DNA of 64,000 bases from Paenibacillus wynnii (GCF_030812855.1 NZ_JAUSTK010000007.1:1-64000), one strand, 5' to 3'. Counted from the first letter of the stretch, positions 28,396-38,130 are shown. Notes: generated by a model not told the origin, from the letters alone. Made by a program: numbers and translations.

Positions 28396-29271
28396 TCAGT
28401 CATTCACCAGTCCGCGAATAAAGCTCTCAAAGTTATTGGCCAACGTAGTAATCTTGTAATGATTAGCTTGATCTACATGAATAACCTCCGGTTCGCCGTC
28501 ATTCCCAGATGAACGGTAATCCAGCATCACTACCTCATGATCTGAAGGACAATCACAAATCACTACGCCAATTTCAGGATAACCCCCATTTTCAATTCTA
28601 GACCGGCTGCCTAGATCTCCGCATAAAGAAAGACTCTTGTCCCGCCCAATGCCCAGAATACCTGAAATAACAATAGAATCATTGACCCCGGATTCCTTTG
28701 TAGGGTAATACTTATTATGAGGTATACCCCCATTATGTAACTTCATCATCTCAATGTAGAAAGCGGGTAACTTGAAGACGAGTTCCTCTTCCACTGAAGC
28801 AATCAGCTCATCCGTCGGCGACTCAGAGATATAATGATCTAATGCATATTCACTATCATCCCAAAAGTTTGAAGTATCGACGGCTTCTTTTGCAGGTTTT
28901 ACTGCTTTTGCTGGTTTCTTAGCTTTTTCACGCCGGCACCAATCTATGAACTCCAATGTATCCTCGTCATCGGGTTCCATTTTATCGGCCATTTTAAATT
29001 CTTTTAGGGCTTCATCATATTGCTCCAGATAATAATAGGAAACCCCGATGCGGTAATGCCAGAGCGGATCTTCCTTGCCCTCTTCTGCAATGGTCTTAAA
29101 TTGTTGAAGTCCTTCTTCGTAGCTTCCCAGATTATTCAGCGCTCTGCCTAAATGACTAGTCAATACATAATCTCTGTCAGCCGGAGGAATCTCCATAATT
29201 GCATCTACTATGTCTTGGAATTCATCATCTTCATGCCATAAATCCAGTTGTTCTAAAAGATCATCTCTCAT
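28396..29271 (-). CDS. TPR plus SMI1/KNR4 (SUKH) domain protein
   Basis: The likely start is one of two adjacent ATG codons (29274 or 29271), since GGGAGG lies immediately upstream; an ATG 45 bp earlier lacks a ribosome binding site. Two to three TPR helical pairs (about residues 40-115) precede a SUKH/SMI1-KNR4 domain (about 150-290), with the pattern LPAFYIEMMKLHNGG and YPEIGVVICDCPSDHEVVMLDY. SUKH domains are often immunity proteins for polymorphic toxins, but also serve housekeeping roles. No toxin gene is adjacent, so a specific immunity role is not supported. Confidence 0.85.
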   Translation of the reverse strand: MRDDLLEQLDLWHEDDEFQDIVDAIMEIPPADRDYVLTSHLGRALNNLGSYEEGLQQFKTIAEEGKEDPLWHYRIGVSYYYLEQYDEALKEFKMADKMEPDDEDTLEFIDWCRREKAKKPAKAVKPAKEAVDTSNFWDDSEYALDHYISESPTDELIASVEEELVFKLPAFYIEMMKLHNGGIPHNKYYPTKESGVNDSIVISGILGIGRDKSLSLCGDLGSRSRIENGGYPEIGVVICDCPSDHEVVMLDYRSSGNDGEPEVIHVDQANHYKITTLANNFESFIRGLVND

Positions 29272-29351
29272 CATTTCGGCCTCCCAATCGGTATCAATAC
29301 CTAATATAAAGTATACCATTCCCGCTTGTCCCTCTCCAACAAGCTGGAATC

Positions 29352-29391
29352 AAAAAACAGGGACTCCCGCACAAACTGTGCGAAAGACCCC
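29352..29391 (-). terminator. Terminator of the SASP gene
   Basis: On the minus strand, GGGTCTTTCGCAC and GTGCGGGAGTCCC pair with two G-U wobbles, followed by a T-rich tract. Confidence 0.75.
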
Positions 29392-29458
29392 GTATAGGTG
29401 TTAGATATCTCAGTAAAAGCTAGATCTGAGCCCCGAATTGGTCTTAGATGTTTTAGGG

Positions 29459-29734
29459 TTACTCCTTTTTCGCTAGCTGCTCTTGGGCGAGACGAACCAT
29501 TTCCCGAACCATGGACCCGCCAATTTTACCGCCTATATGACCTACCTCTTCCGTAGTCAGGCCCCCATTTTCACCTGGCTGCAGAGGGACACCAAGCTCC
29601 TTAGCCACTTCATATTTCACATCATCCGGGCGGTTCGGATCAACTGTATACCCTTCGCGCTTCATTACATCAGCTTTAAATGTCTGCATTTCACGCTCCA
29701 CCCCTGACACCGCATATTTCCTTCTTCTAGCCAT
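29459..29734 (-). CDS. Alpha/beta-type small acid-soluble spore protein
   Basis: Start chosen at the ATG of MARRRKYAVSGVE, with AGGGAG upstream; the frame stays open 48 bp further without a good start. The product is about 91 residues, the normal length. It carries both family signatures: the germination-protease site region VEREMQTFKADVMKREGY and the DNA-binding block GHIGGKIGGSMVREMVR. These proteins saturate DNA in dormant spores and protect it from UV and heat. Expression in the forespore under SigG is expected; I could not identify a SigG promoter by eye. Confidence 0.95.
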   Translation of the reverse strand: MARRRKYAVSGVEREMQTFKADVMKREGYTVDPNRPDDVKYEVAKELGVPLQPGENGGLTTEEVGHIGGKIGGSMVREMVRLAQEQLAKKE

Positions 29735-29821
29735 CCTGATGCACTCCCTTGATGTTTTTCCCCCTAACTTACCCGAAATCACTGGTTCTCATCCAATGGC
29801 GGATATAAACGATGGTTCTGT

Positions 29822-32800
29822 TTATTTTGAAACTTCTCCACACTGGTTGCCCTGATAAGTGTTTCCTCGTAGTTTGGGTGTCGCTGAGTCATCAATTTGA
29901 ATACCATATCCCCTATTTTTGTTCAGAATATTAAAGCTAATGGTCGGATTTGAATTCGCATCGACAGCTATGCCGCTGTTACTATTGCCGCTGGCGCTAT
30001 TTTTCTCAAGCACCGGTGTACTCTCTCCACTTACGTAAATACCGTTCATACCGTTGTTATAGCAATTGTTACTAGACGCAGAACCTAATGCTCTACCCTC
30101 GTAGACGATTCCATGTTGTTCATTGTTGAAACATTGATTTTGCTTCACTATAGGGGTCGACTTTCCCATAATGACAACTCCAAACTCATTGAAACTGCAC
30201 TGATTCTCAGTAATAATGCCCTTCGCATCATCACTATATAGAATACCGAACAGTTTGTTCTCCTTACTATTATTCGAGTGGAGTTCAACACGAGTCTGTT
30301 CAATGGCAGTTAGTCCAGCTTCGCCATTATTATTACAGAAATTGAATTCAGCTTTTCCAGTTGCCCGCTCTCCAAATGCAATACCAGCGAATTGATTGCT
30401 GACTGTTGTGCATTGCGCAATCGATCCATTAGCATCATTACTTACTGCAATCCCGGTCTTGTTTGAATTGCATTCACAGCCTGTAGCCGTTATTTTGGAT
30501 TGACCCCCTGCATAAATACCGCCGTATTCATTATGGCTGCAACTATTATTAATGAGAGCAGCTTGAGCCTGTTCCTTCACGAATATACCAAAAGGATTAC
30601 TCTGACAAGTATTTGAACGTAGTGTTCCATTGACGGTTCCTTGCAAAGATATACCCGTATCATAATTGTTGTTGCAGATATTGCTTTCCAAAGCTATCGA
30701 ATTGGAACCTTCCACATAAATACCATGCATCAAATTGCCACTGCATTCATTAGATGTAACTTCTGCCTCCCCGGCTGCATACTGGGCAATACCAGCTTCC
30801 CCATTCAGAGTACAGGTGTTACGCTCCAACACAAGTTTGCTTTTCGTCTCATAGCTAATACCCTTCGAGAGATTACGATTGCAGTGATTAGCTGCAAAAT
30901 ATCCTCCTGACGACTCCATTATATGTATTCCGTCAACATTTGCCTGACAAAGGTTACCTACAACCGTAAGAAAAGCTTTGTCTTGGCCGCGGATGCCCGT
31001 CTGCTCATTGCGCACTATTTCGTTATTTTCAATAGTTAACTCTGATTCTCCGGCACCAATCAACCCATTATTATTAAACCAGATTCGGTTATTCTGAAAA
31101 TCACCTATGGAGTTATCATCCATATATATCCCCATAATGTTATGTGTAAGCTCACTATCATACAGCTTAACAGCGGCATGATCAGTAGCTATAATGCCTG
31201 ACAGCCCCTGATTGCGGAACAAGCTGCATCGAATTTCAAGCTTGCTGGAATCAACCGCTGCGATGCCGACAGCATTATTAATAAATTGGCAACTATCGAC
31301 TACTCCTGACGAATTGCCCTTCAAAAGTAAAGCTGCTCCTGACGAATCGGAATCCAAGGGCTCTTGCGGGGCACTGACATCCGTAAATTCGCAGCGCATG
31401 AACGAAACACGACCACTCTCGATGACAGCAATATTCCCTACCGTTCCGAACAGTTCAAACCGAATACCCTCTACATGCAGCTCTTTCATAGCTGTCAATC
31501 TTAACAACGAATCCAGCCTACCGGCAATGACTGTAGATCCATTATCTGCTCCGCGCAAACGTAGGGTTTTGTCTAATACGAGCGTCTCACTCAATAGATA
31601 ACTAGCACCCTCCAATCGCAGTTCAGAATGCTCCTCCGCCTCGGCAATAGCAGCAACCAAATCCATATTAGCAGACAGAGCTGGCTCAGCCACCTGGGCT
31701 GACGATGAAATCTCAGGAACGTTTATATCACTCAACATCTGTTGTTCTAGCTGCTGCAAATACGAGAGCGCATTCTCTAATGTTGCAGGTATGACTCCGT
31801 CACTCACGTGTGTAATCGCACGATTGAAAGCCGCTCCAAACGCTCCTAGTTCCCAACCAATCATACTGCTGGTCATCATTTTTGCTCCGGTTGTCCAGTA
31901 CAACTGTTTCTGCAAAAGGGCAGCTTCCGCCTGCGTCTCCTCTTGATTATTAAGCAGCCTGTCAAACTCAACTAAGCTCTCCTCCAGCTTGCTTAAGATA
32001 AGTTGTGACAGTTCAAAGCCTTCCTGCTCGTTACGCTTCAATCTTACTAAGAAAAGATTCTGTTTGGAGATTAACTCTTTATTGCGAGCATTGAGCTCAT
32101 CGGCTGTAATTTCCATTTGAGCTAAGCGGGCATTAAGTACCTTGAGATTACCCTCCCAATCGAGCAGCGGTCGACCACCGAACATGCCGGATTTATTGTA
32201 TACATTAAACTCTTCCTCAAGTTGCCTATGGGCTATATTATGATGATTAATACGCTGATCATTATGACTAAAGCTGCGCTTTATGTCATCATGTTCTTTT
32301 TCCAACTCATCAAGCACGCCAATCATCATATCCATCTGCTTATTTAACTTCATATAATCGCTCACAAGCCCTGGAAGTGGATAATACGACTGTAAATTGT
32401 GAAGTGCCGAATCTACATCTAAGCCGCTGAAGCTATTCAGCAATTGTTGCACCTTTTTACGATTGTCTGCCAACGTCTGTATTGATTTTTTCTTGTCATT
32501 AATAAGCATAAACGCTTGTTCATACTTACCATTTTGTTCAATTACGTTGTTTTGCAGCTTGGTGATCACATCGCGCAGACGTGACAACAGTCGCACACCC
32601 TTCTTCATAGCTGCTTTATCATACAGCTCCTCCTGCAGCGCCTTCTCAAGCTGCAACCATCCGCTTCGATTGAACAAATTCGTATCTCCGCTTAATCTCC
32701 CCTCAGTCGCTTGAAGCGTTGATACGGCTTCGAGCCTGCATACGCTGTTACCCAGTCGTCTCTGGACCTGTCTAAGGAAAGTATCTAGTTGCCCTTCCTC

Positions 32801-33661
32801 CGGATCATGCTCATCAATGCAATTAACTACACCAATTGGCCTCCACTCGTTAGCCATTTGGCCAAGCTTCGACATCTCGAGTCTTGACCCTGCTTGTCCG
32901 TAGGAGAACAACCACAGCACCTGATCCGCGCGATTAGCGAATCGTTCAGTTGCCCTTGTATGATGTTCATTATTCGAATTTAGACCAGGTGTATCTACAA
33001 TGGTAACCTTCCTCAACAGAGCGACAGGAATACGGACCTCTATATAATCAATGGAGTCTCTTAATTTCCTGATGTCCTCATCACCTTCTGCCGATAAGGA
33101 GTGCAACTTCTCATAAGGGTACATCTGGGTAGTTCCATCCAACAGATGAGCAATAACTTCCCTCGTTTCTCCATAACTCAGCATCGTCACTACGGCAGTT
33201 GCAGGAACATCATCCGTTCTGAGGAAATCCTTCATACCAATCAACTCATTAATAAAGCTTGATTTCCCAGATTTAAACAGACCCATAACCGCGAGAAGAA
33301 GTGGCTTAGCTGCATCGTCAGCAAGTTGCTGCAGGCTATCCCTATACTCTTTAAGTTCCTCGTAGGGCTCCAGCATGAGTACCATTCGCTCTGCTACCTT
33401 TTGTACAAGGAAATCTGCCGGAAGTTTAAAAGCATAATCGGGTAGCTTTGGCTGCCGTTGCGGCAAGCGACTCGCCAGTTCTTCCTTTGATTTTTTCACG
33501 ATTGGCTTAAAATTTACGCCTTGTACAGTCTCAACCGTATCCTTGGCGACTTTCCCCACCTTGCGCTTCGATCTTCTACGGAGCACTACAGCACAGAATC
33601 CAATAACAATTATTGAGGCCGCTATAATGGCAATGAGTTTTTCTGAATTTAGATATGCCAT
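29822..33661 (-). CDS. Dynamin-like GTPase fused to a parallel beta-helix
   Basis: This 1279-residue protein is the third gene of a GTPase operon. It begins with a membrane segment (8-27) and a basic stretch. A dynamin-type GTPase domain follows, with P-loop GLFKSGKSS (127-135), a switch threonine in VPATAVVTM, DTPG (223-226) and NCIDEHD as the likely base-recognition motif. A helical stalk with a hydrophobic hairpin lies at about 590-620. From about residue 670 to the end comes a right-handed parallel beta-helix of 22-24-residue coils (repeating pattern N-x-G-I plus short N-rich turns, as in NosD/pectate-lyase-like proteins). The start overlaps the second GTPase gene by 13 bp. I know of no characterised protein with this pairing. 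Confidence 0.92.
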   Translation of the reverse strand: MAYLNSEKLIAIIAASIIVIGFCAVVLRRRSKRKVGKVAKDTVETVQGVNFKPIVKKSKEELASRLPQRQPKLPDYAFKLPADFLVQKVAERMVLMLEPYEELKEYRDSLQQLADDAAKPLLLAVMGLFKSGKSSFINELIGMKDFLRTDDVPATAVVTMLSYGETREVIAHLLDGTTQMYPYEKLHSLSAEGDEDIRKLRDSIDYIEVRIPVALLRKVTIVDTPGLNSNNEHHTRATERFANRADQVLWLFSYGQAGSRLEMSKLGQMANEWRPIGVVNCIDEHDPEEGQLDTFLRQVQRRLGNSVCRLEAVSTLQATEGRLSGDTNLFNRSGWLQLEKALQEELYDKAAMKKGVRLLSRLRDVITKLQNNVIEQNGKYEQAFMLINDKKKSIQTLADNRKKVQQLLNSFSGLDVDSALHNLQSYYPLPGLVSDYMKLNKQMDMMIGVLDELEKEHDDIKRSFSHNDQRINHHNIAHRQLEEEFNVYNKSGMFGGRPLLDWEGNLKVLNARLAQMEITADELNARNKELISKQNLFLVRLKRNEQEGFELSQLILSKLEESLVEFDRLLNNQEETQAEAALLQKQLYWTTGAKMMTSSMIGWELGAFGAAFNRAITHVSDGVIPATLENALSYLQQLEQQMLSDINVPEISSSAQVAEPALSANMDLVAAIAEAEEHSELRLEGASYLLSETLVLDKTLRLRGADNGSTVIAGRLDSLLRLTAMKELHVEGIRFELFGTVGNIAVIESGRVSFMRCEFTDVSAPQEPLDSDSSGAALLLKGNSSGVVDSCQFINNAVGIAAVDSSKLEIRCSLFRNQGLSGIIATDHAAVKLYDSELTHNIMGIYMDDNSIGDFQNNRIWFNNNGLIGAGESELTIENNEIVRNEQTGIRGQDKAFLTVVGNLCQANVDGIHIMESSGGYFAANHCNRNLSKGISYETKSKLVLERNTCTLNGEAGIAQYAAGEAEVTSNECSGNLMHGIYVEGSNSIALESNICNNNYDTGISLQGTVNGTLRSNTCQSNPFGIFVKEQAQAALINNSCSHNEYGGIYAGGQSKITATGCECNSNKTGIAVSNDANGSIAQCTTVSNQFAGIAFGERATGKAEFNFCNNNGEAGLTAIEQTRVELHSNNSKENKLFGILYSDDAKGIITENQCSFNEFGVVIMGKSTPIVKQNQCFNNEQHGIVYEGRALGSASSNNCYNNGMNGIYVSGESTPVLEKNSASGNSNSGIAVDANSNPTISFNILNKNRGYGIQIDDSATPKLRGNTYQGNQCGEVSK

Positions 33662-35454
33662 AGGCTAATTTCCTCCCCCACCTGCAACAACCGCTGCTTT
33701 TCCCGCTGTTTCTCTTCCAAAGAATGCTTCATGCCGGATATATCCGACTCCAGTCGTATTTTATGCACTCGTACGATCTCCACATAGCGGTTCTCTGCCG
33801 AATCGCGAACCAACTTGATATTTGTCAGGAGCCATTGCTCCACCTGAATTCCAAACTGTTCCATCACTTGATCAAGAGCGGCAGCAAGCTCAGGCAGCAG
33901 CTTCTCTTTCGCCTTTTTTAACTGATCTTGCATCATATGTTTTTGTATAAATGGGAATCCAGCCATGCCGACAATGGGAAGAAACAGTGGCCCACCAAGT
34001 AGCATGGCAAGCATTCCAGCCCCGCCGGCGATAAGCCCTGCCATTATTGGCGTATTACTCAGGTCTGCACCGGTTAACGTTATTTCGCTGTCGGAACTAT
34101 TCAAATCTTCCAGGTTGCTCTTAGTCCACAGCGGGTGAAGCGCTGTATTGAACTCCTTAGCCAAGGCGGTTACGAGTTGATTCTCCAGCATTTGTAGCAT
34201 CTTTATCATTGCAGGCGAATGCTGCTCAATCCACTGCTTGAAGCGCCGCTTAATCTGCATCGTGATATGTGTCTCGACAAATTCCTTAAGCTGTGTCCCC
34301 GAAAACTGAATAACCGCAAATTCCATATCTTCCTTTATATGCTGCTCAAAATATAGAAGTGATTTTCGAAGGATTGCCAGCATCTCCGTTTCACGATCCT
34401 TCGTATAGATGTCCATTTGTGCACGAATAGCCCCATGCCGTTCCATCAGGATCTCCATGCCCTCCAGCTTCCGGTCAAGTTCCTCGCCTGATGCACTCAA
34501 CAGCTTGTGACGGCCTTCGATCTCTCGGCCAATCGAAGTGACAAGGCTTTGCATGCGGGAGCGGAACCGTTCCAGCTTCACCTCACCCTGTGAACCGTGC
34601 TGAATAAGCTTTTGAATGGATTCAATAATTGCAGGGTATCCTGATGCTTCAAGCTGATCGACATCGTTAGATTGTCTACCCTCTAAGGCCATCGTCCCAC
34701 AGTAAGGGAGAACCGTCTGCTTCCGGCCACCCAATGCAGCCGCAAGTCGATTGCCAAGGCTGTCTAAGTAAACAGACTGCTCTTCCTCAATCTGGTCGAT
34801 AAAATTAGCAATAAACAGAATGCGCTCAAGCCCCTCAGATAAGAATGTTTCTGACAGAAACTCCTTTTCGGAACGTGTAACAGGGGACGTTGCATCCAGC
34901 ATGAAGATGACAACATCTGCGCGTGGAATGAACCGATACGTAACCTCCGATCTCTGCTTATTCAGGTCGTTCACTCCAGGCGTATCGACAAGAATGACAT
35001 TCGGCTCAAGCATTTTAACTGGCATCGTCAATCTTAAGTAGCGAACGCCCTTAAGACTTTCGGTACCCTCTACAGAGAAGGCGTCTATACTTTCCTTATT
35101 GAGCTCACGTTGCTCTGCCGTACCATCGTCCCAATGGACCGTTAGGTTTCTCTGCTCACCGTAAAGGACCGCGTTAATCGTTGCTGTTGTAGGTGTTACA
35201 TCGACTGGCAATAGCGCTTCTCCAAGCAGTCCATTGATAAATGTGGACTTCCCTCTTTTGAACTCCCCGAGAACCACAACCGTGCACAGATCCTCTTCTA
35301 CGGTCTCCTGAAGCGCTTCAAGTTCTCTCAAAAAAACAGAGTCGGGCAGCACCCCGCCCACGACTTGTTGTATTCTGCGCATGGATTCAAGCAATGTCGT
35401 TTTACTTGCTTCATACCCTTGCATTGTTATATGGTCCTCTATCATTTCGTCCAC
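33649..35454 (-). CDS. Dynamin-like GTPase (second gene of three)
   Basis: This 601-residue bacterial dynamin-like protein has P-loop GEFKRGKST (63-71), the switch-I region TPTTATINA, DTPGVND, and NFIDQIEEE as the G4 region. Long helical stalk segments flank a hydrophobic hairpin at about 470-503 (GLIAGGAGMLAMLLGGPL) that could insert into membranes like the BDLP paddle. It overlaps both neighbours by 13 bp. Bacterial dynamins often work as unequal pairs (IniA/IniC, LeoA/LeoB, DynA halves), so a hetero-oligomer with the adjacent GTPases is the natural inference. Confidence 0.92.
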   Translation of the reverse strand: MDEMIEDHITMQGYEASKTTLLESMRRIQQVVGGVLPDSVFLRELEALQETVEEDLCTVVVLGEFKRGKSTFINGLLGEALLPVDVTPTTATINAVLYGEQRNLTVHWDDGTAEQRELNKESIDAFSVEGTESLKGVRYLRLTMPVKMLEPNVILVDTPGVNDLNKQRSEVTYRFIPRADVVIFMLDATSPVTRSEKEFLSETFLSEGLERILFIANFIDQIEEEQSVYLDSLGNRLAAALGGRKQTVLPYCGTMALEGRQSNDVDQLEASGYPAIIESIQKLIQHGSQGEVKLERFRSRMQSLVTSIGREIEGRHKLLSASGEELDRKLEGMEILMERHGAIRAQMDIYTKDRETEMLAILRKSLLYFEQHIKEDMEFAVIQFSGTQLKEFVETHITMQIKRRFKQWIEQHSPAMIKMLQMLENQLVTALAKEFNTALHPLWTKSNLEDLNSSDSEITLTGADLSNTPIMAGLIAGGAGMLAMLLGGPLFLPIVGMAGFPFIQKHMMQDQLKKAKEKLLPELAAALDQVMEQFGIQVEQWLLTNIKLVRDSAENRYVEIVRVHKIRLESDISGMKHSLEEKQREKQRLLQVGEEISLWHI

Positions 35455-37364
35455 TGTGAATGTCCCTCCCTTCCGTTACCAAGCTCTCCTGACAACTCTT
35501 CCAGACAACTTATAACACTATTTAAATGATCTTCAAGCTTTAGAAAATAAGCTTTACGCTGTTCCACGTTACCCGCCTCATGATTACGGTCCGCTACTGC
35601 ACGTTGCATTTGATCCGCAATAAAGCTGAGCTTACGATTGACTTCCTCTCCAAAATGCGTAACGGTTTCGTCGGTCATTTGTTTCCATTGACTTTCAAAA
35701 TCTGCACACAACCCTGGAATAACATCTCGATATCGGCGCTCCACCTGTACTCGGACCTTGGCCAACGCCTTTCCTCGTACTTGATTGTCGAAGTACGAAT
35801 AAATAAAGCTGCCTCCAAAAAACAGTGCCGGAAGAGCAAGCGGCAATGCCACATGCAAGCCGATAATGGCTCCCAACATTCCCAACGAACCAATCCCGGT
35901 CTTCACGAACACCTCGTCTTGGTTGTAAAGCGACTCATTATACACGCTTTCCCCGTCAGCCTTAACGGTCTCCGGAATAAACGTTTGAAGAATCTTCTGC
36001 TCAATCGCTTCCCACTCTTGTTCAAGCCGACGGTTTACGCGCCCGATCTCCTCCTCCAGAATCGCTGTTTGGGCCGCACGGATACTTTCCTGCAGAGCCG
36101 TCTGCATAGGCGCTACCACAGCTTCAATGGCGCTGGCTATTTCTTCATTTTGCAGTGGACCCGTATAATTGGTGACGGTTTGAACAGCTGTGGTCGCAAC
36201 TTGATGCAAGCCGGACTCCCATTGTGATCTGATGTCCAAGCCACCGCTGCTTAATGCTATACGGAGCCTATGGATTGTATCCCCAGCGACGCGACTGACA
36301 CGATTCAGTTCATTCTGTACAATAGCTGCTTGCTCTTCCAACTCCGATAGATGTTTTCCCAGAGTTGACATAGGAAGCCGAATAGCGTTTTGCTTCAATT
36401 CATTTGCTATTCGAATTGTCCGCTCTAACGGCTTGGCCAGTTTCACTTTTCCGCGTTCCTCACTTAGAAAATGTCCGACAGCTGCTTCAAATTCTACGTA
36501 CCCCGATTGCTCGAAAGGCACAAGTCCACTAGCTTCCACTTCACCAGAAGCCGCCCGACGAGCATCAAGCGCTTGTTTAGCCGAAATCAGATACACCTTA
36601 AGGTCCTTTACAACTGGTGAAAGAAGATTGATAATGCGATCTAATACTTTCTCTTGGGCCTGGCTGGACGTAAGCCGATCCTTAAAGTTAACGACAAAGA
36701 ATATTCTTTGAATATCCGCCTTCAGAATACGGTCTTTAAAGAAGCTCAACTCTGTCTCGGACAGCGGAGGACGTGTAGATAACACAAAAATAGCAACATC
36801 TGCTTCTGGTATAAATTTATATGTAATTTCCTCACGAGCCGCATCCAAATCGTTCGTACCGGGCGTATCAATCAACTCAATTCCACCTTGGCAAATGGAA
36901 GCCGGATAGCCAATTTCGACATGTGAAATAGACCCGAATTCCATCAACGCAATATCCCGCTCCTTGACAGAAGACGGGTCATCCGGATCAGGCTCTTCTG
37001 GTGCGACAATCGTTTTGAACTTGGTCTCGCTAATCTCTGCGCTAGCCCGGCTATCACGGTAATGCAATCGATAATACGGCTCGTCGGCATAAATAATTTT
37101 GCTAAGCACAGTCGTCGTTGGATTGGCCGAAGAAGGTAACACCCTGCGTCCGAGCAGACCGTTAACAAAGGTAGACTTTCCGCGGGAAAACTCTCCCACT
37201 ACAACGATTTTGAACAAATCATCAGCTAGCCCTTCTCTAGTCATTTGTAGAACTCGCTCAGTTGATTCAACCTGTAGTTCCTTCGCAGTTTGCTGTACCT
37301 CTCCAATCGCATCCATAATTCGCTTGCGCTGTTCGCGATACGATGATAAATCGATTCCTGTCAT
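35442..37364 (-). CDS. Dynamin-like GTPase (first gene of three)
   Basis: This 640-residue dynamin-like protein has P-loop GEFSRGKST (57-65), switch-I SANPTTTVLSK, DTPGTND, and VVNFKDRL as the G4 region. A hydrophobic hairpin lies at about 488-525 (GMLGAIIGLHVALPLALPAL), with coiled-coil stalk parts around residues 320-370 and at the C-terminus. It is the promoter-proximal member of the three-gene operon and overlaps the next gene by 13 bp. Similarity to the second GTPase is clear in the motifs but low elsewhere, suggesting ancient duplication. Confidence 0.92.
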   Translation of the reverse strand: MTGIDLSSYREQRKRIMDAIGEVQQTAKELQVESTERVLQMTREGLADDLFKIVVVGEFSRGKSTFVNGLLGRRVLPSSANPTTTVLSKIIYADEPYYRLHYRDSRASAEISETKFKTIVAPEEPDPDDPSSVKERDIALMEFGSISHVEIGYPASICQGGIELIDTPGTNDLDAAREEITYKFIPEADVAIFVLSTRPPLSETELSFFKDRILKADIQRIFFVVNFKDRLTSSQAQEKVLDRIINLLSPVVKDLKVYLISAKQALDARRAASGEVEASGLVPFEQSGYVEFEAAVGHFLSEERGKVKLAKPLERTIRIANELKQNAIRLPMSTLGKHLSELEEQAAIVQNELNRVSRVAGDTIHRLRIALSSGGLDIRSQWESGLHQVATTAVQTVTNYTGPLQNEEIASAIEAVVAPMQTALQESIRAAQTAILEEEIGRVNRRLEQEWEAIEQKILQTFIPETVKADGESVYNESLYNQDEVFVKTGIGSLGMLGAIIGLHVALPLALPALFFGGSFIYSYFDNQVRGKALAKVRVQVERRYRDVIPGLCADFESQWKQMTDETVTHFGEEVNRKLSFIADQMQRAVADRNHEAGNVEQRKAYFLKLEDHLNSVISCLEELSGELGNGREGHSQWTK

Positions 37365-37399
37365 CTGTACGTATATCCCTTCTTTAATGAGAAATAAAT

Positions 37400-37436
37400 A
37401 AAAAAGAGACCCTCCCTAAGGTTAAATGGGTCCCTG
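37400..37436 (-). terminator. Terminator between the histidine-rich gene and the dynamin operon
   Basis: On the minus strand, AGGGACCC and GGGTCTC pair around a loop, followed by TTTTTT. It separates the upstream small gene from the GTPase operon, so the operon should have its own promoter in the short gap or rely on read-through. Confidence 0.65.
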
Positions 37437-37448
37437 GACCATCCAAGG

Positions 37449-37796
37449 TCAGTCAAACGTAAGCTGAGGCAATGAATAATCTTGAATATGAGCAAGCGGG
37501 TTGGACTGCTGCAGAACATGATGAAACGATGAATCGTGATGGCTGAGATAGGATAGCGGGTCTCCAGTAGCTACTTCCCCTGTAAATGGGTTGATATGAC
37601 CCGGATAGGTGTAATTGTTGAACGGATTGCCATCCGGATGGGAACGCATATGCGCTTTAACATGTGTGCCGTCGCTGCGGTTGTAATCCTCTACAAATAC
37701 TGGATGATGTGATTGATTGGAGTCATGACCGAATGCCTTATCCAGTACGTCTGAATGATTAATAGGATCGTGATGGCTAAAATAGTTGGAATCCAT
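37449..37796 (-). CDS. Histidine-rich hydrophilic protein of unknown function
   Basis: The start is set at the ATG at 37796 with AAGGGG 8 bp upstream; a GTG 9 bp earlier overlaps that site. The 115-residue product has no signal peptide or membrane segment. It is rich in His, Asn, Asp and Pro, and contains DGTHVKAHMRSHPDGNPFNN, a motif type (DGTxVxxHxRSxPDGNPxNN) that I recall at the ends of various bacterial proteins. The clustered histidines (HHD, SHH, FHH) could bind metal. It lies directly upstream of the dynamin operon, separated by a terminator. Confidence 0.75.
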   Translation of the reverse strand: MDSNYFSHHDPINHSDVLDKAFGHDSNQSHHPVFVEDYNRSDGTHVKAHMRSHPDGNPFNNYTYPGHINPFTGEVATGDPLSYLSHHDSSFHHVLQQSNPLAHIQDYSLPQLTFD

Positions 37797-37805
37797 GCAA
37801 TTCAC

Positions 37806-38130
37806 CCCTTTTCATAATTGTATACGCATCTATCTATTTATTATATTCGTATTATAGAATCGTTTCTAGTATATTTTCCTGAATTATCCACATCACCTAG
37901 TTCATAAGACATAGATATACAATAGTAATCATTTTAAAATTATTAATTCGGCAAGTATTAAGAAAGTTGTCTGTTTTTCCTGATTCTCCTTATTCTCCTT
38001 ATTCTAACTGCATGATTGCTCGTAATAACACTTTGTTTATCGAATCCACACTTCCTTTGTCACCCGTGCAGGGAGGTGCTTAATAACAGCGAATCATTTA
38101 TAAAAGAACATCTGAAGTGGAGGAATCAAA
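37806..38130. other. AT-rich divergent intergenic region
   Basis: About 325 bp separate two divergent genes. It holds AT-rich stretches compatible with promoters for both, and a short direct repeat of TTATTCTCC units near 37985-38000. I see no reading frame, riboswitch or strong palindrome. Confidence 0.5.

Noticed and set aside
28396..29271. Immunity gene of a toxin system
   Set aside because: A SUKH domain alone is not enough; no polymorphic toxin, secretion gene or further immunity gene lies next to it.
29822..37364. Naming the GTPases LeoABC or IniABC
   Set aside because: The motifs are shared by all bacterial dynamins, and the sizes and the beta-helix fusion do not match those systems, so no gene symbols are given.
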